Below, piece after piece: positions 1 to 11,986 of a DNA stretch of 30,348 nucleotides. Location of the stretch: the NCBI RefSeq assembly GCF_000003605.2, contig NW_003129858.1, positions 117,906 to 148,253 on the forward strand. The letters are read 5' to 3'. The position numbers were made by a program, and so were the translations under genes. The notes beneath the pieces were generated by a model. It did not search any database and was not told the DNA's origin. It saw nothing but the letters and a program-made list of their open reading frames with translations. This DNA comes from Saccoglossus kowalevskii. Taxonomy: Eukaryota; Hemichordata; Enteropneusta; Harrimaniidae. Numbering within the stretch: position 1 is the stretch's first letter; each line of letters begins with the position of its first letter.

Positions 1-3000
1 TAACGATTCCAATCTGTGAACCATTCGCTTCGGCGTTCATTTGTTATATTCTGTCAGTGAATCCAACGCAATACATATAAGATTATACCAAACGTTGTGG
101 GTGCTCAGCAGTGACAGAGATTGTGTTCCTTGGATACAGCCCGGATTAGTCACTTAATCCTTCGTGTTGTGCATGTTTAACGGCAGACAATATTCCACTG
201 GGCGCACATATTGTATGCGATTTATTCATTTCTTAATATATCTGTTAGGGGTTGTGACGCTCGTGTATTGTTAATATACCATTTGTGGGTTCCTGGACAT
301 GTGATCTAACGTTTTGTCTTACGTCCACATCTTGTAGGCTCATTAAAAGTGTGTTTATATCGTCACACGAATAAACGAAATCATTTTTTTGCTGTCCCGT
401 AATGTGATTGATAATTTGAGTATGCCAGTTATGACTATGACTAGCTACGTCTGCAGATTATATGCTTGTAACTAAAACCCGCAAGTGTGGGTCTATTGTG
501 TTTTGTATATTGGATTGTGTTCTTAATCAACGCCCACGAAATAGACGTGCACATAAGGAATTTTAAAAAAGTGTCACCACGCGAGGGCGTTCTTTGTGTC
601 ACCTCTCACTTGGTAATAAATTACTTGTTTGGTTTTGAGAGATTAACTTATAAGAATGAGCTAGCACTGATTGATTTGAAGGCAGACATGGGCATGTTCT
701 GACATGTCTGAGGTGACAAGTTGCACACTGTATTTGTTGAGGTTGGGATTATTCCAGTAGTGGCTGTAAACTCAGTTAAGTCTCGCTAATCAGGCCGATT
801 AGATAAGATCGTGTCTTTGATCACAATCACTTGTAACGCAAAATACGGCCTTTATAAAACTCGGGCACTATACCCCCATTTCGGATTACCCATGGGTTTT
901 TTTAAAAGCATTTTTTAAATATTTATAAATGTAGATTGAAAGTCCAGCGACAGTTTGTACGGTCTTCTACGTTGGATAGCGCTGGGAGCCTTTCGAATTA
1001 TAATAACCTTCAACTGTGACGTCAAATTCACTGTTGTTCTGATTGGTCGGACGTTTTTCAACCCTAATTTTGAGTTTGGCATTCACGAGTAACCTGAAAT
1101 GAGTAATATTACAGTACTTGATCCGTGTACATTGCACTATGTACATGTTTAATTTTGCGTTAAAACAGACTGTGATTATCAATTCATTTTAACAAAGCTT
1201 AGACGGACGTCACTGTCAGTGTAATACCTACATCCGTGTATTCATTGATATAATCTTGTATATGTATTATAGATATCATCGCCCACACACTTGAACTCAT
1301 TTATTTAAGCGTCTTACACCCCCACTATACTAGCGCAACAATCAATAATGAAATCATCTATGGATGTATTCTGACTGGTGCTGTAATAAATAAGCTAGTG
1401 TATGTCTGCAGGCTTTTTTCTGTTGGAAAGCCGCCAAATGGGTCTCTCAAGCCAAAATGCCCGGAATATAATTTTTGAATACCCTTAAAAAGTGTCCGAA
1501 CCCTGAAAATCGCGAATTCTGATGATAAACGGCCCATACTGATATGGTCCGAGAGGAGGTATATATTTTAGGCGAAATTGAGGAAAAATAGATATTTATT
1601 CTTGTAGAAAAGGGTAGGGGTCTGAGACATCACACAAAAAGATATCCTTAAGAAAATGTATACCCTAAAATAAGTAATCGGGATTCGAGGTAACACGTAT
1701 TTGAACTATCGTAACCCACGCTTGGTTGAGATAATCCAGATAACTTGTTTTTGCGTAATGTATTGCTTGTGAAAATAACATAGACGTGATTCTTGTGAAA
1801 TAAAGTGAAGTTTGATGAATTCCCGTGGGCGATAAAAAAAATGCATCAAAACATAGGCAATTCTTCTTCAAGGGATTTTGTGTGACGCGTTAAAATAAAC
1901 GTAAAGCATCGATTAATAATTAATATGGCGACCATGGTGGAAATACCCCGGGGACAACAAAACAGTTACTGGATTCTTCATTCCAGTTAATATGAAATCT
2001 AGATTCCATTCCAAATAAGCAGTGATGTCTGAAGATAATTCGACTATTATCTGTAATATGTTGTCGATCGTACACGGTGGAAATCAAAACTTGAAAAAGA
2101 CGTACTTTTCGCGTTGTAATCTCTGTTTATTATAGGGAGAATTGGGAAAGAATGTGTCTCGAAGAGAAAACTTATTGTTGCTATGGATACATAGAATTAC
2201 GTATGGAATAAGTGCATGTAGTGAAAGCAAAAATTGGGCTACTTTGTGAATGTGCCTGTGCAAAGATATATGTCGCCTGTGGCGCTATTTTTTCAGCCTA
2301 CTGTCAGCTATGAGCTAGTATAGTGACATCGAATAGCACGGTATGCCTGTCAGTGTGTCAACATATCCGTTGAATGCACAGTACATGGTGTGCATATGTC
2401 AAGGATGGTGTTTTATTCATCGTTATTACTCAGATCGATAATGAAAACAGTGCACTCACTACAGCGTTTTAATATCAGTATTATTAAAATGGCTAGTTTT
2501 CATAATATTGCATTTCAGCGGCCTTCTAACTATCTTATGAGGGTAATTCATGAGTGGTTTTATTTGTGGCATTATTCACATGTGAACACCCAGCACATTG
2601 CAATAAGTATACTATTGCATAGAGACCAACAACACGAGGTGCCGCCTTATCATTGTGATCGATAATGTAAATAGAGGATATCTCATGAGTGACCTGAGAA
2701 TATTTGATAATACATCTGATATTCCAGGGTCACCCATAAAATACCCTATTTATTCCATGTATTCATTGATAGGCTTCCAAAAGTTAAAAAGTATCAGTGA
2801 TCTTAATTTGTTAACGCGTATTCGTCACATCGTAGAGCGTGTAGGCTTATTTGCATAAAGAATCTCCATGTACAAACACCGATTCTTACTAGTTTGCCCT
2901 CTTGCGATTATAGGACGGTGCATTTATTTGTATACTCACTCATCACTGTATTTATGGTTTCGTGATGTATTGGTAAAATAATTACTATTTTTTGGAGTCG

Positions 3001-5029
3001 ATTCAAACTGTGATCGTTTTACAGTCCTTGAAAAATCGTCGCTAAACATCATGGGTGAAACACATTGCTAAATTAATACTCAGTATAATTCTTAATAATA
3101 ATTCAAGAAATATTGTGTGAAAACTACCAACGTCTTGAGATATTGGCGTATATTGAGATAAATAAACCATGATGTCAAAAGTTCAATTTGTTTACATTCA
3201 GGGATTTTTTATTACATATTATGGATTTAGACTACAAGCATGTTCCAATTTACTCTGTCGTTTAAATGATCTGAATTAGTAAACTGATAGTCAAGGGCAC
3301 AATATTTTACCACGCATGCATCCGGGTACGTGCAGAACGTATCGTTGTACTGTGATTTGATTCGTTAATTTAAGATAATACAGGTACTATCGACACGACA
3401 AACCCATTCCCTTCTATTTATAAATATTTATAAATTTCAATGGTATTTCGTATATGATGGAGATTTGTTATCACTACATAAAGTGTACACTCACTGTGCT
3501 TAGTAATGAATATACTATGTACATCACACTGCGTGACCTTCTGTCACGGGTAGAAGCAATATATGTAAAGGACAATGCACTCGTGTCGTGTATTCGTTCA
3601 TATATTTGACCGACGCTTGGTCAAATATGCGAGTAAATACATGACATGACTGCATTATCCGTCTTACGATACGCTAAGACCACCCGGAGTCAGTCAGTAC
3701 ATGTAAATCACTTGGTCGGGTAAATGTGTACACGTGTTTCGGGTGAGTCCATTGTTCACGTAACATTTACATATTAAAGATAACACAGGTGCATAGTCAA
3801 CCATGAATATTTACGACTACGCTTTAAACGTAACAAGATTCGAAAGTCAATCGCTGACATCGAATTGTTGGTAGATCACAATACATATGATGTTGGTTAG
3901 TTCGAATCCGAGTAGCGGTGTTGCCATCTAGTAAATGTATATATTCTACAAATATAATCGTCACAAGACAAGAGCCTCGACTCTGTATGTAGATGATCCG
4001 CTTGACGGGGGTCAATATCTATATAATGCCCTCGGGCAGCTCGGACTGTAGTAATCGGTCAGAGAATGCCCCTCGAGTAAAAAAAAATCGTGTTGGCACT
4101 GGCGTGAGTTTATAGGTGTTACAGGCATTCGCACTATTGAAGTAGGTTTTGCAATTACTAAAATTTATCTTTCATTCATTGCAATGTCGTGGAGAATCTC
4201 TTTCATTGCTTTATTTTATTGTACTTGGACACTTTCTATTCACTGTGAAAAAAAAAACTAGTTTACTCGCTGTGAGAACACCATGTGTGTTATGTTGAAT
4301 CCGGTTCAATGCCCTCTACTTTAATCCGCTACATGTATCGATTTACCGCACAACTCTGGTCGTTAGTATCTGAAAACAGGTCCGTTTCTCTGATCGTAGC
4401 TTTGGAATTTTTTAGTTAAGCCAGAAACTTGCAGACTCATTTCGTCCTCACTATAATTGTTTAGTTGCAATATATTAGCTATATCCAATTCAATGGTTTA
4501 AAACAGTGTCTAATCGACTAATGTCTCACGCATTAATTTATAAAATATATTCATCCGCGAGGTGAAAAAGGCTCACGATAGAATTCCCTTTATCGTTCAA
4601 TCGACTTTTTGACGGCATATTTTTATTTCAAACTGTTCTATTAAATATATCAAGATAACTGAACGCAAATTGTGTGGGTCACGTCTTAATATAAACAGCC
4701 AGTTTTGAAATGGCGGACTAACACATAGAAATTGAGTATTGAGCGGGGTAATTTGTTTCAATGTTTCCAACATAAACCTGGTTTGACAATAAAGCACAGT
4801 GGGAAAATATTTCCAAATATAGACTTTCCACGGTTTTCAAGTTTACCAAATTTGCCCGATATGTCAGTTCATCCTGGTTGGTAATATATCTATGGAAATC
4901 GACCTACACACGCCGTTACAACCTGTGTACACTCCAATATTTACTGTTTGTTTTATTTATATCGCTTGATTCCGAACAACCAATGCAATGGTAATTTCTA
5001 TGCCTAACACATACCACATCTGTTAAGGA
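1..5029. other. Non-coding, no gene identified
   Basis: AT-rich but CpG-containing sequence. All frames are short and none shows a family signature. A full CRE lies at 1017-1024 and a doubled palindromic ATTTATAAAT at 3416-3435. It could include distal 5'UTR exons or enhancers of the receptor gene, which I cannot recognise. Confidence 0.5.
3602..3628. repeat. 10-bp inverted repeat (hairpin)
   Basis: ATATTTGACC and GGTCAAATAT are separated by seven bases. It may form a small stem-loop. No gene adjoins it. Confidence 0.5.
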
Positions 5030-5812
5030 CTAGTGTGCCCCATGCCGCACTGAGTGTCCCGTGCCGGACTGAGTGTGCCCTGTGCCGGACTGAGTGTGCC
5101 CGGGCCGGACTAGGCTGAGTGTGCCCCATGCTGAACTGAGTGTTCCCCGTGCCAGACTGAGTGTTCCTCGTGCCGGACTGAGTGTGCCCCATGCTGGAAT
5201 GAGTGTGTCCGTGCTGGACTGAGTTTGCCCCGTGCCGGACTGAGTATACCCCGTGAAGGACTGAGTATGCCCGTGCCGGACTGATTGTGCCCCATGCCGG
5301 ACTGTTTGTGCCCTGTGCCGGACTGAGTGTGCCCAGGGTACGGACTGAGTGTGCCCGTGCCGGACTGATTGTGCCCCGTGCCGAACTGAGTGTGCCTCGT
5401 GCCGGACTGAGTGTGCCCAGTGCCGGACTGAGTGTGCCCCGTGCCGAACTGAGTGTGCCCCGTGCCGGATTGAGTGTGCCCACTGCCGTACTGAGTGTGC
5501 CCCGTGCCGAACTGAGTGTGCCTCGTGCCGGACTGAGTGTGCCCCGTGCCGGACTGAGTGTTCCCCGTGCCGGACTGAGTGTGCCCCATGGCGGAATGAG
5601 TGTGCCCGTACCGGACTGAGTATGCCCGTGCCGGACTGAGTGTGCCCGTACCGGACTGAGTGTGCCCGATGCCGGACTGGTTGTGGCCCGTGCCGGACTG
5701 AGTGTGCCCAGGGTACGGACTGATTGTGCCCCGTGCCGAATTGAGTGTGCCCCGTACTGAATTGAGTGTGCCACGTACTGAACTGAGTGTGCCCCGTGCC
5801 GGACTGACTGTG
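5030..5812. repeat. GC-rich minisatellite, 20/21-bp unit, about 38 copies
   Basis: Tandem units of consensus GTGTGCCCCGTGCCGGACTGA, with 20-bp variants lacking one C (GTGCCCGTGCCGGACTGA). Units of both lengths and a longer CAGGGTACGGACTGA variant (at about 5335 and 5709) are interspersed. The unit carries a CpG (CCGG) in strong contrast with the AT-rich flanks. Because few units make a stop codon, long frames stay open on both strands (up to 283 codons on -), but they are artefacts of repetition. Confidence 0.95.
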
Positions 5813-5837
5813 TATGTGTGTGTGTGTGTGTGTGTGC
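5808..5837. repeat. (GT)n microsatellite
   Basis: An almost pure GT dinucleotide run (TGTGTATGTGTGTGTG...) directly abuts the right end of the minisatellite, which may reflect a shared origin by slippage. Confidence 0.9.
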
Positions 5838-8800
5838 ATTGAAATCATTATTCACGCTTTATTCCCGTCGCCAGTGTGCCAAAAAGCAGACTCAGCATTT
5901 AGTAAATGAACAGTCAACAACTGCGAATGCCTCGTTACGCCATTACTTCGAGCATTTGCAACCTTCAGAAACTCCAATATAAATGGGGTTATTCGCGGCT
6001 ATTATGAAAATTAAGTATATCGTTTCCTGTTGTTTTTATTGTTGTTTGCTTTGTTAGATGTATACTTGTTTATGTTTGTGCGCTTGCCTGTGTGTGTGTA
6101 TGTATGTACGTCAACCCTGCCCGATCGAACACAAATGTAAACCTTACCCAGGGTAACACTGAGTCGCATCCATGAATGAATCTCGACCAGTAACTTAGAC
6201 CTCCCATTGTTTGTGAGTTTTTGATTTCAGCTGTAGTGTGTGTTTTTTAATGTGTGAAACTATGTGTAACATTACTGATATAATATACAATATGTAATAT
6301 AATACTAGATGCAGTAAGCGACGTAAGCTTCAGACGAAAACGATATTAATTTTGTCAACACGTGTATGGGTTAACTTACCTTAACGCAATTGCTTAGACA
6401 CAGTCCGAGAAATTGTTATATAGTGAAAATATCAATTTCAAATGTAGATTTTAAGGAAACACAGCTCACTATTTCACAGAAGACATCTGCAATGTCAACA
6501 GACAATCAACCAGGAAAATAAATTAAGAACATACAGAAACTTTGAAGAAAAAAAATTATAATAATAATAATGCATGACAGACATTGATGGTATTGAACTA
6601 CGTGGACAAATTTGGATTTGAAAATCGCGGTTTTAAATATCGAGTCTGGCCAGCAACCTGGGCCGGTACACGAGTCAGACACTTGGAGCCGGTACACCGG
6701 GGCCGGCACATTGGCCATTACAGGCGCTAGTTGAAAATAAAACGTGTGACATATGTAGTGCAGAGAACTTAAGTTGCATTTCATCGTGCTATTTCATGTC
6801 CAAAGTATGAACAAAAATGTCACTAATTGAGGGTATGACGAGGTACGTCAGTACACAGTAAATTCGTCTTCGTTGTCATACTAAAATGAACATTATCTAG
6901 AAATAGAAAGCAAATTAGGGCTAGAATTACAGATGTGTTGTATTTTCATATGTTTAATTGCTAGTGTACTTTGTAAAAGTATCTGTGCGTGTTGATGCTT
7001 TAGCTTTGTTCAGTTTATTTTTGTTTTGTAGTTTTTAGAGTGGTCTTACTGCTGTATTTTCCAAAGTTGGTGTTGCGTTAATAATTACGAATTTAAATAT
7101 TTTAAGAATATATAGGTTTAAAGCAAACTAGATCTGCGCCTACAACCAGGACGTCGACAGACATCAACATCGTGATTGGTTGATTTCTCGTCGGACGCAA
7201 TTAAATTTATTTCAAAAGAATTATATATGCTCAAGTGTCATCTGTATGCCGGTTATGAAGACCCTCTGGTGGCGCGATGCTCTGCGCATGTGCGGACTGG
7301 TATTACGAGTGTGTCGACTTTACAGTATGTCATTGTAGCTTAGTAGCTGATACGACGCCACACAGTGGGTCGCTAGGCTGGATGTTACGACGACACGCTT
7401 GTACAGTTTTAGTGTCTTATAGCTGATATGTTGTGGACTCTATTAAAGATGCCCGATTACCTTGTATACTGATGACACCTTGATCACTGGCACCTGTATT
7501 TTGCGGTATTACATATTTATTTTCACGTAAGTTGCACCTTTTGTAACAATGGCCACATTTTTTTTAAATACAACCTTACCCGATGGTTACGGAAATACAT
7601 GTACTTATGTGATGTGTTCGCATTATTCCATTGCTGTGTATTTTACTGGATATTCGTGTATATGTTGTTGTTGTCTCGTTGTCGACATTATATGTAATCC
7701 AGATTTCTAGTTAAATGGGTTGTATATTAATGCACATGTGACAGGTATATAGTAGGGTCGAGGTGAAAGACCAGTCGTCATACTACACTATACGATTAAC
7801 GAAAACACGTATGTTGTGATTTAACCCATGCATCACACCTGTTTTCTTTCCCGAAATATCGGTTTACTCATTGCATAATAGTTTACAATCGCCTCAGTTG
7901 TGGGTAAAATGTTTTAAATATCGCACAGATCTGACGACTGTGTTGTGGTCGTGTCCACATAATTCTATAGATGTGTAAACACTGGCGTGGTGGGGTTGTG
8001 TGTAATACAAACAGTATTTCAAACGCAATTAACTAATCATTGTACCACCAGCACCACGTGCATTGCAACGCACAGTATTTCTGTACATCGTATAATACAT
8101 GCGGCTGTACACATGATTATAAAAACAACCCAAAGCTTGAGGCTATTTTATTTTTTAGCAACGTAGTTAAATTATGTGTGACGGTGAACGCGTACTTTGC
8201 CGTGGTGTCCGGTCGGATTGCTGGTGGATCTTGATAAATGTGGCACTGGACAGTCCCGCTCGCATGGAATTCAATCCATCACCATCAGCATAGCTGTTTA
8301 ACAAGCGTGAACTCAGAATTGGTTTGATGGAGAATTAAGTATGTGTCTACATAATATCATTGATAGGAAGGGTTGGATTCTTGTACGTGATCAACATTAG
8401 TGCTGGTCACAGTCCCTCTATGGACTGTGTGTTGGTATGTGTTTTTGTTTTTTTGGCTGGTGCATTGAAACATCGGACATAACTCAAGTTTAATACAACA
8501 GTTTTATTACACGCGCGGTGACTTCTGGTTGACATTCACCTGTATCGTCTAAAGGGCGACTGAAAGAAAACCTACAGTCAAGCCCTCCCCAGTTATAACT
8601 CAGTGTTGTTTGGTTGTATGTGAGATTGCCTAGAGCTTCATTCATGCCAAAACACGAGACCAAACACTCATTCAAAATACTATTTGATCAGTACTAGTGT
8701 ATTTATATCAATTCTTTGCTATGCATGGAGCGTTTTTACAGTGATGTGCCATGCCTTCGAGAACAGCAGGTAGTCCACGGTAACTGTAGGTTCTCCCCAC

Positions 8801-10129
8801 TCTTCTTCTGTCGTGCAACCACGTGTCGACTAAGTTAACAAACATTTGTTATTGTTTTTAAACCTCTGTAAATTAAACGTTGAGAAATGTATCGTCTATC
8901 TCGTGTGGCGTTAGTGTCAACTTGCTCTCTGCGTGGGTTATGTTAAAAGAACGACGCCTACATATTAGAACATAACTATATACCATTCGGTCTACCTCAG
9001 TGCAATTTCAACTAATTTTTCTGAGCCCGACTTAAGCAAATCGTATTAAAATCCAATGGCGTGATAACAGTGATCGTATCTGGTAATAACTCGTGAAAAT
9101 CAGATTATGATAATTTGATAATGCTTATCGTGGTCGAAGAAAACGTTTAATATGATTACCATAGAACAAATGCAATCAATCTTCTAAATTTCAAAAGCAA
9201 TTTCTTAGGCAAAGACTTCAAGTTAGTTCGTAACAAAATGCAGAATAGTTTATAATATGTATTATGAGCTATCTACAAACACCTACTTCGATACTTCTAA
9301 GGACATCCTAGGAGGAGGTTGCCCCCACAATGTCAATACACGCTTTGCACTGTAACATGGCCATGCTTTGTGTAATTATAGCAACTAACGAAAGTAAGAG
9401 AAAGATAAATTTAATTTCCCGTAATTGTATTTTATTAGGATTTGATAAGTTAGCTGTTTGTAATATTTCGGTTTGTCAGCAATAATCCCCGGCAACGCCC
9501 TCATGCCGACGTTTAAGGAAACAATTACGATTACAGCGTGGTGGATGTTAATATATTTAATTATTGCGGATAATTGGTGTCATATTTACAGTTTTGCTAC
9601 ACTTGGCACGTCTGTATATCCGCCATGAGTAGTACGTATGACCACCCAGCATGGCTTGCCGGTAAAACACCGTGAACACAACGACACAGAATGTACCGCT
9701 TTGATCGTGATGCGAGGCCATCTTGCCGTCGATTGGGGGGCAACGGGCCAATTTACGGGAGTAGTTACTTAATGAGACTTGAACTTTAAATTGAACGTGA
9801 CACTCGACTGTTGTTGCCCAAACATGGGTTCGTTTGTGGTTGTTCCTTTGACATAGACACACACAGTGAGTTTGTGTAAAGGTCTTTGTAACGGACAACC
9901 AACAAACGTAAACGTTGATTGTGGTTGAAAAAATGTCAGTATGATGTGTTTAACCTAAACTGACACATGCGTAAACTTGTAGAATGCATGGTGATTGAGT
10001 GGGTGTCCACCGGGGGTTGTCCGTGTTTGTCTGATGTCCTTCCTTCATCCATCCCACTCTCTCCTGCTATATATATAATATGTATGCTCTCAATTGTAAA
10101 TTCACTTTTCACAGATCTGCCAAACATAA
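5838..10129. other. Non-coding region upstream of the receptor, probably partly its 5'UTR intron
   Basis: There is no supported exon. The 113-codon frame on the - strand at 9557-9898 has no recognisable features and is treated as chance. An imperfect inverted repeat (GACGTCGACAGACATCAAC against GTTGATTTCTCGTCGGACGC) lies at about 7150-7199. Confidence 0.45.
10067..10081 (+). promoter_or_regulatory. TATA-like run upstream of the receptor ORF
   Basis: A TATATATATAATA tract lies about 85 bases before the receptor ATG. It could be a core promoter for a transcript that starts in the coding exon, or simply AT-rich intron sequence if the 3' splice site at 10156 is used. I see no initiator that decides between these. 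Confidence 0.15.
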
Positions 10130-10156
10130 CCATTCGTTTGTGTTATTTCTCCACAG
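10130..10156 (+). promoter_or_regulatory. Probable 3' splice site of a 5'UTR intron before the receptor ORF
   Basis: A pyrimidine-rich run ends in TTTCTCCACAG, immediately followed by CGACCGAGC and the receptor ATG. Vertebrate muscarinic receptor genes commonly have an uninterrupted coding exon preceded by non-coding exons spliced just upstream, and this layout fits that. The matching donor and first exon cannot be located from sequence alone; they could be several kb upstream or outside the window. Confidence 0.55.
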
Positions 10157-10165
10157 CGACCGAGC

Positions 10166-11986
10166 ATGGGTCTTCTGTACGAGTACTTAAATCTGTCAGT
10201 AGATGGGAATTACAGCGGCAATGTCACCAACGATACTTTGCCTGAACCGGAGCCCATACACGTGGTAGCATCCGTGTTTATCTGCATAATCGGGGCAACG
10301 CTGGCATTACTGACATTCGGAGGCAACGTGATGGTCTGGATGTCATTTAGAATGGACAAAAATCTACAAATTGTCAGCAATTATTTTCTTCTCAGCCTAG
10401 CGGCAGCTGACGTCATTATTGGATCTATTTCTATGCCGCTGTTCACCGTGTACTTAGTACAAGGAGAGTGGACATTGGGACCTGTCATTTGTGATATATG
10501 GTTGTCTATTGATTACTGTGCGAGCAACGCTTCAGTTATGAATCTGTGTGTCATATGTTTCGACAGATATCTCTCTATCACACGGCCGTTGACGTACAGA
10601 GCCCACAGGACAGGCAAGAGGGCGATACTTATGATATGTGCAGCCTGGATTATTTCCATAGCCGTGTGGCCACCGTTTATCATCGGTTGGCAATTCATTG
10701 TAGGAGAGAGAACAGTACCAGAAAATGTTTGTCAAATCCAGTTTTTAGAAGAACCTTCCATTACCATTATAACTATAGTAATAGCGTTTTACTTTCCTGT
10801 ATCGCTAATGATATTTATGTACTTCAAAATTTGGAGAGAGACTGAGAAACGCTCACGAGAACTAGTGAACCTTCAAGGGGGTGACGGGGGCAAAAAGAAG
10901 AGAAAGGTGAAAAAAAATGTGTCCGTGGATGCACATGAAATTGAAACATTAACACGGTCGCCTAGAGACGAGGATTTTGATGAGTCGCATCCACAACCTT
11001 CGATGGCTAGAAGAATTATTTGTTGCGGTTGTTGTAAATTTAGCGAATTAGGGGGTGAGTATGAATGTGAGGACAGCAGTGACGCGTCACCAGCGCATTC
11101 GAGATCGTCTTCGTTGAACGCACATAATAGTCACTTAGTTTCGCCAAAGTCAAGATCATGTCGAAATGGTTCAGCTGATCCTCTTGCCGATTGTAATAAA
11201 CATAAAGAAAGCGAAAGTTCTTTTGCTGCATCCTTATATACCATACTTATTAAACTGCCAGACAATAACGAGAGTGGTTCATCTGACGGGGAAGAGCCAC
11301 AACCAAAAATAACTCTTATACAGGATTGTCCACGGACTCCCACCATATTTGTGCGGGACCGTGACGGGAAACACCGCCGTATTTCAGCGACGAGTGGTGC
11401 TAAACGCACCGCTAGATTTAATAGCACTCCGAAACGTAGTGTTCCGAACGATTCTGTCGTATGTGACGGTTACAAGTCGGCGGTTGTAAACAACAATAAA
11501 CGCACACGCCTTAATTCCGTTTCCAGCATGTGTAGTAACGAAGACAGTCCAAAGCATCGCTTATCTACTTCAAGTCGTCCAGTCAATTTGAACACTGTTT
11601 CTGTTGTCAATAAAATTGCACACAAAGCCCGGGAAAACGTGGCAAAAAAGAAGAAACTGGCATTAGTACGGGAAAAGAAAGCGGCAAGAACACTGACCGC
11701 TATTCTATTTGCTTTCATAGGTACATGGAGTTTATATAGTATATTAGTTATAGTTGGGATATACGTCGAACTCAACGCTACACTGTGGAATGTGGCGTAT
11801 TGGTTATGTTACTTAAATAGCACAGTCAACCCTTTCTGTTATGCTTTATGCAACGTGAACTTTCGTAAATGCTTTCAACGCATACTGACTTGTCGGTGTC
11901 AGCGCAAAAATAAAAAGCCCGTCTTCAGATCAAACTTCAAATCGCGCAGTTCCAATGCTTCGCGAAAATCATTGACGGCCAGATGA
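10166..11986 (+). CDS. Muscarinic acetylcholine receptor (M1/M3/M5-like, Gq type), complete intronless ORF
   Basis: A 606-residue class A GPCR of the muscarinic family, predicted to sit in the plasma membrane, bind acetylcholine and signal through G proteins. Seen: four N-glycosylation sequons in the N-tail (N9, N15, N19, N22); N54 (1.50); D82 (2.50); C109 (3.25) to pair with C189; amine-binding D116 (3.32) with Y117, S120, N121; DRY at 133-135; W161 and W168; T200 and T203 (5.39/5.42); W521 and Y524 in TM6; Y545, Y549 and NPxxY (555-559) in TM7. ICL3 is about 278 residues. Its borders (ETEKRSREL at the start, REKKAARTL at the end) resemble Gq-coupled M1/M3/M5 rather than M2/M4, so Gq coupling is inferred. 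The ATG has A at -3 and G at +4 and lies ten bases after a 3' splice site. Odd: TM6 reads WSLYS instead of WTPYN, so P6.50 and N6.52 are missing, and the ECL3 cysteine pair of vertebrate receptors is absent. Family assignment is firm; exact subtype and ligand response are not. Confidence 0.95.
   Translation: MGLLYEYLNLSVDGNYSGNVTNDTLPEPEPIHVVASVFICIIGATLALLTFGGNVMVWMSFRMDKNLQIVSNYFLLSLAAADVIIGSISMPLFTVYLVQGEWTLGPVICDIWLSIDYCASNASVMNLCVICFDRYLSITRPLTYRAHRTGKRAILMICAAWIISIAVWPPFIIGWQFIVGERTVPENVCQIQFLEEPSITIITIVIAFYFPVSLMIFMYFKIWRETEKRSRELVNLQGGDGGKKKRKVKKNVSVDAHEIETLTRSPRDEDFDESHPQPSMARRIICCGCCKFSELGGEYECEDSSDASPAHSRSSSLNAHNSHLVSPKSRSCRNGSADPLADCNKHKESESSFAASLYTILIKLPDNNESGSSDGEEPQPKITLIQDCPRTPTIFVRDRDGKHRRISATSGAKRTARFNSTPKRSVPNDSVVCDGYKSAVVNNNKRTRLNSVSSMCSNEDSPKHRLSTSSRPVNLNTVSVVNKIAHKARENVAKKKKLALVREKKAARTLTAILFAFIGTWSLYSILVIVGIYVELNATLWNVAYWLCYLNSTVNPFCYALCNVNFRKCFQRILTCRCQRKNKKPVFRSNFKSRSSNASRKSLTAR

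Noticed and set aside
5004-5855. Long repetitive reading frames on both strands, up to 283 codons
   Set aside because: They come from a 20/21-bp minisatellite that lacks stops. Frames switch between units and several frames are open at once, so no protein is supported.
9557-9898. 113-codon - strand frame
   Set aside because: No family signature, no splice or start context of note, and it lies in the probable 5'UTR intron of the receptor.
10513-10735. Antisense frames within the receptor coding region
   Set aside because: They are shadows of the conserved GPCR reading frame.
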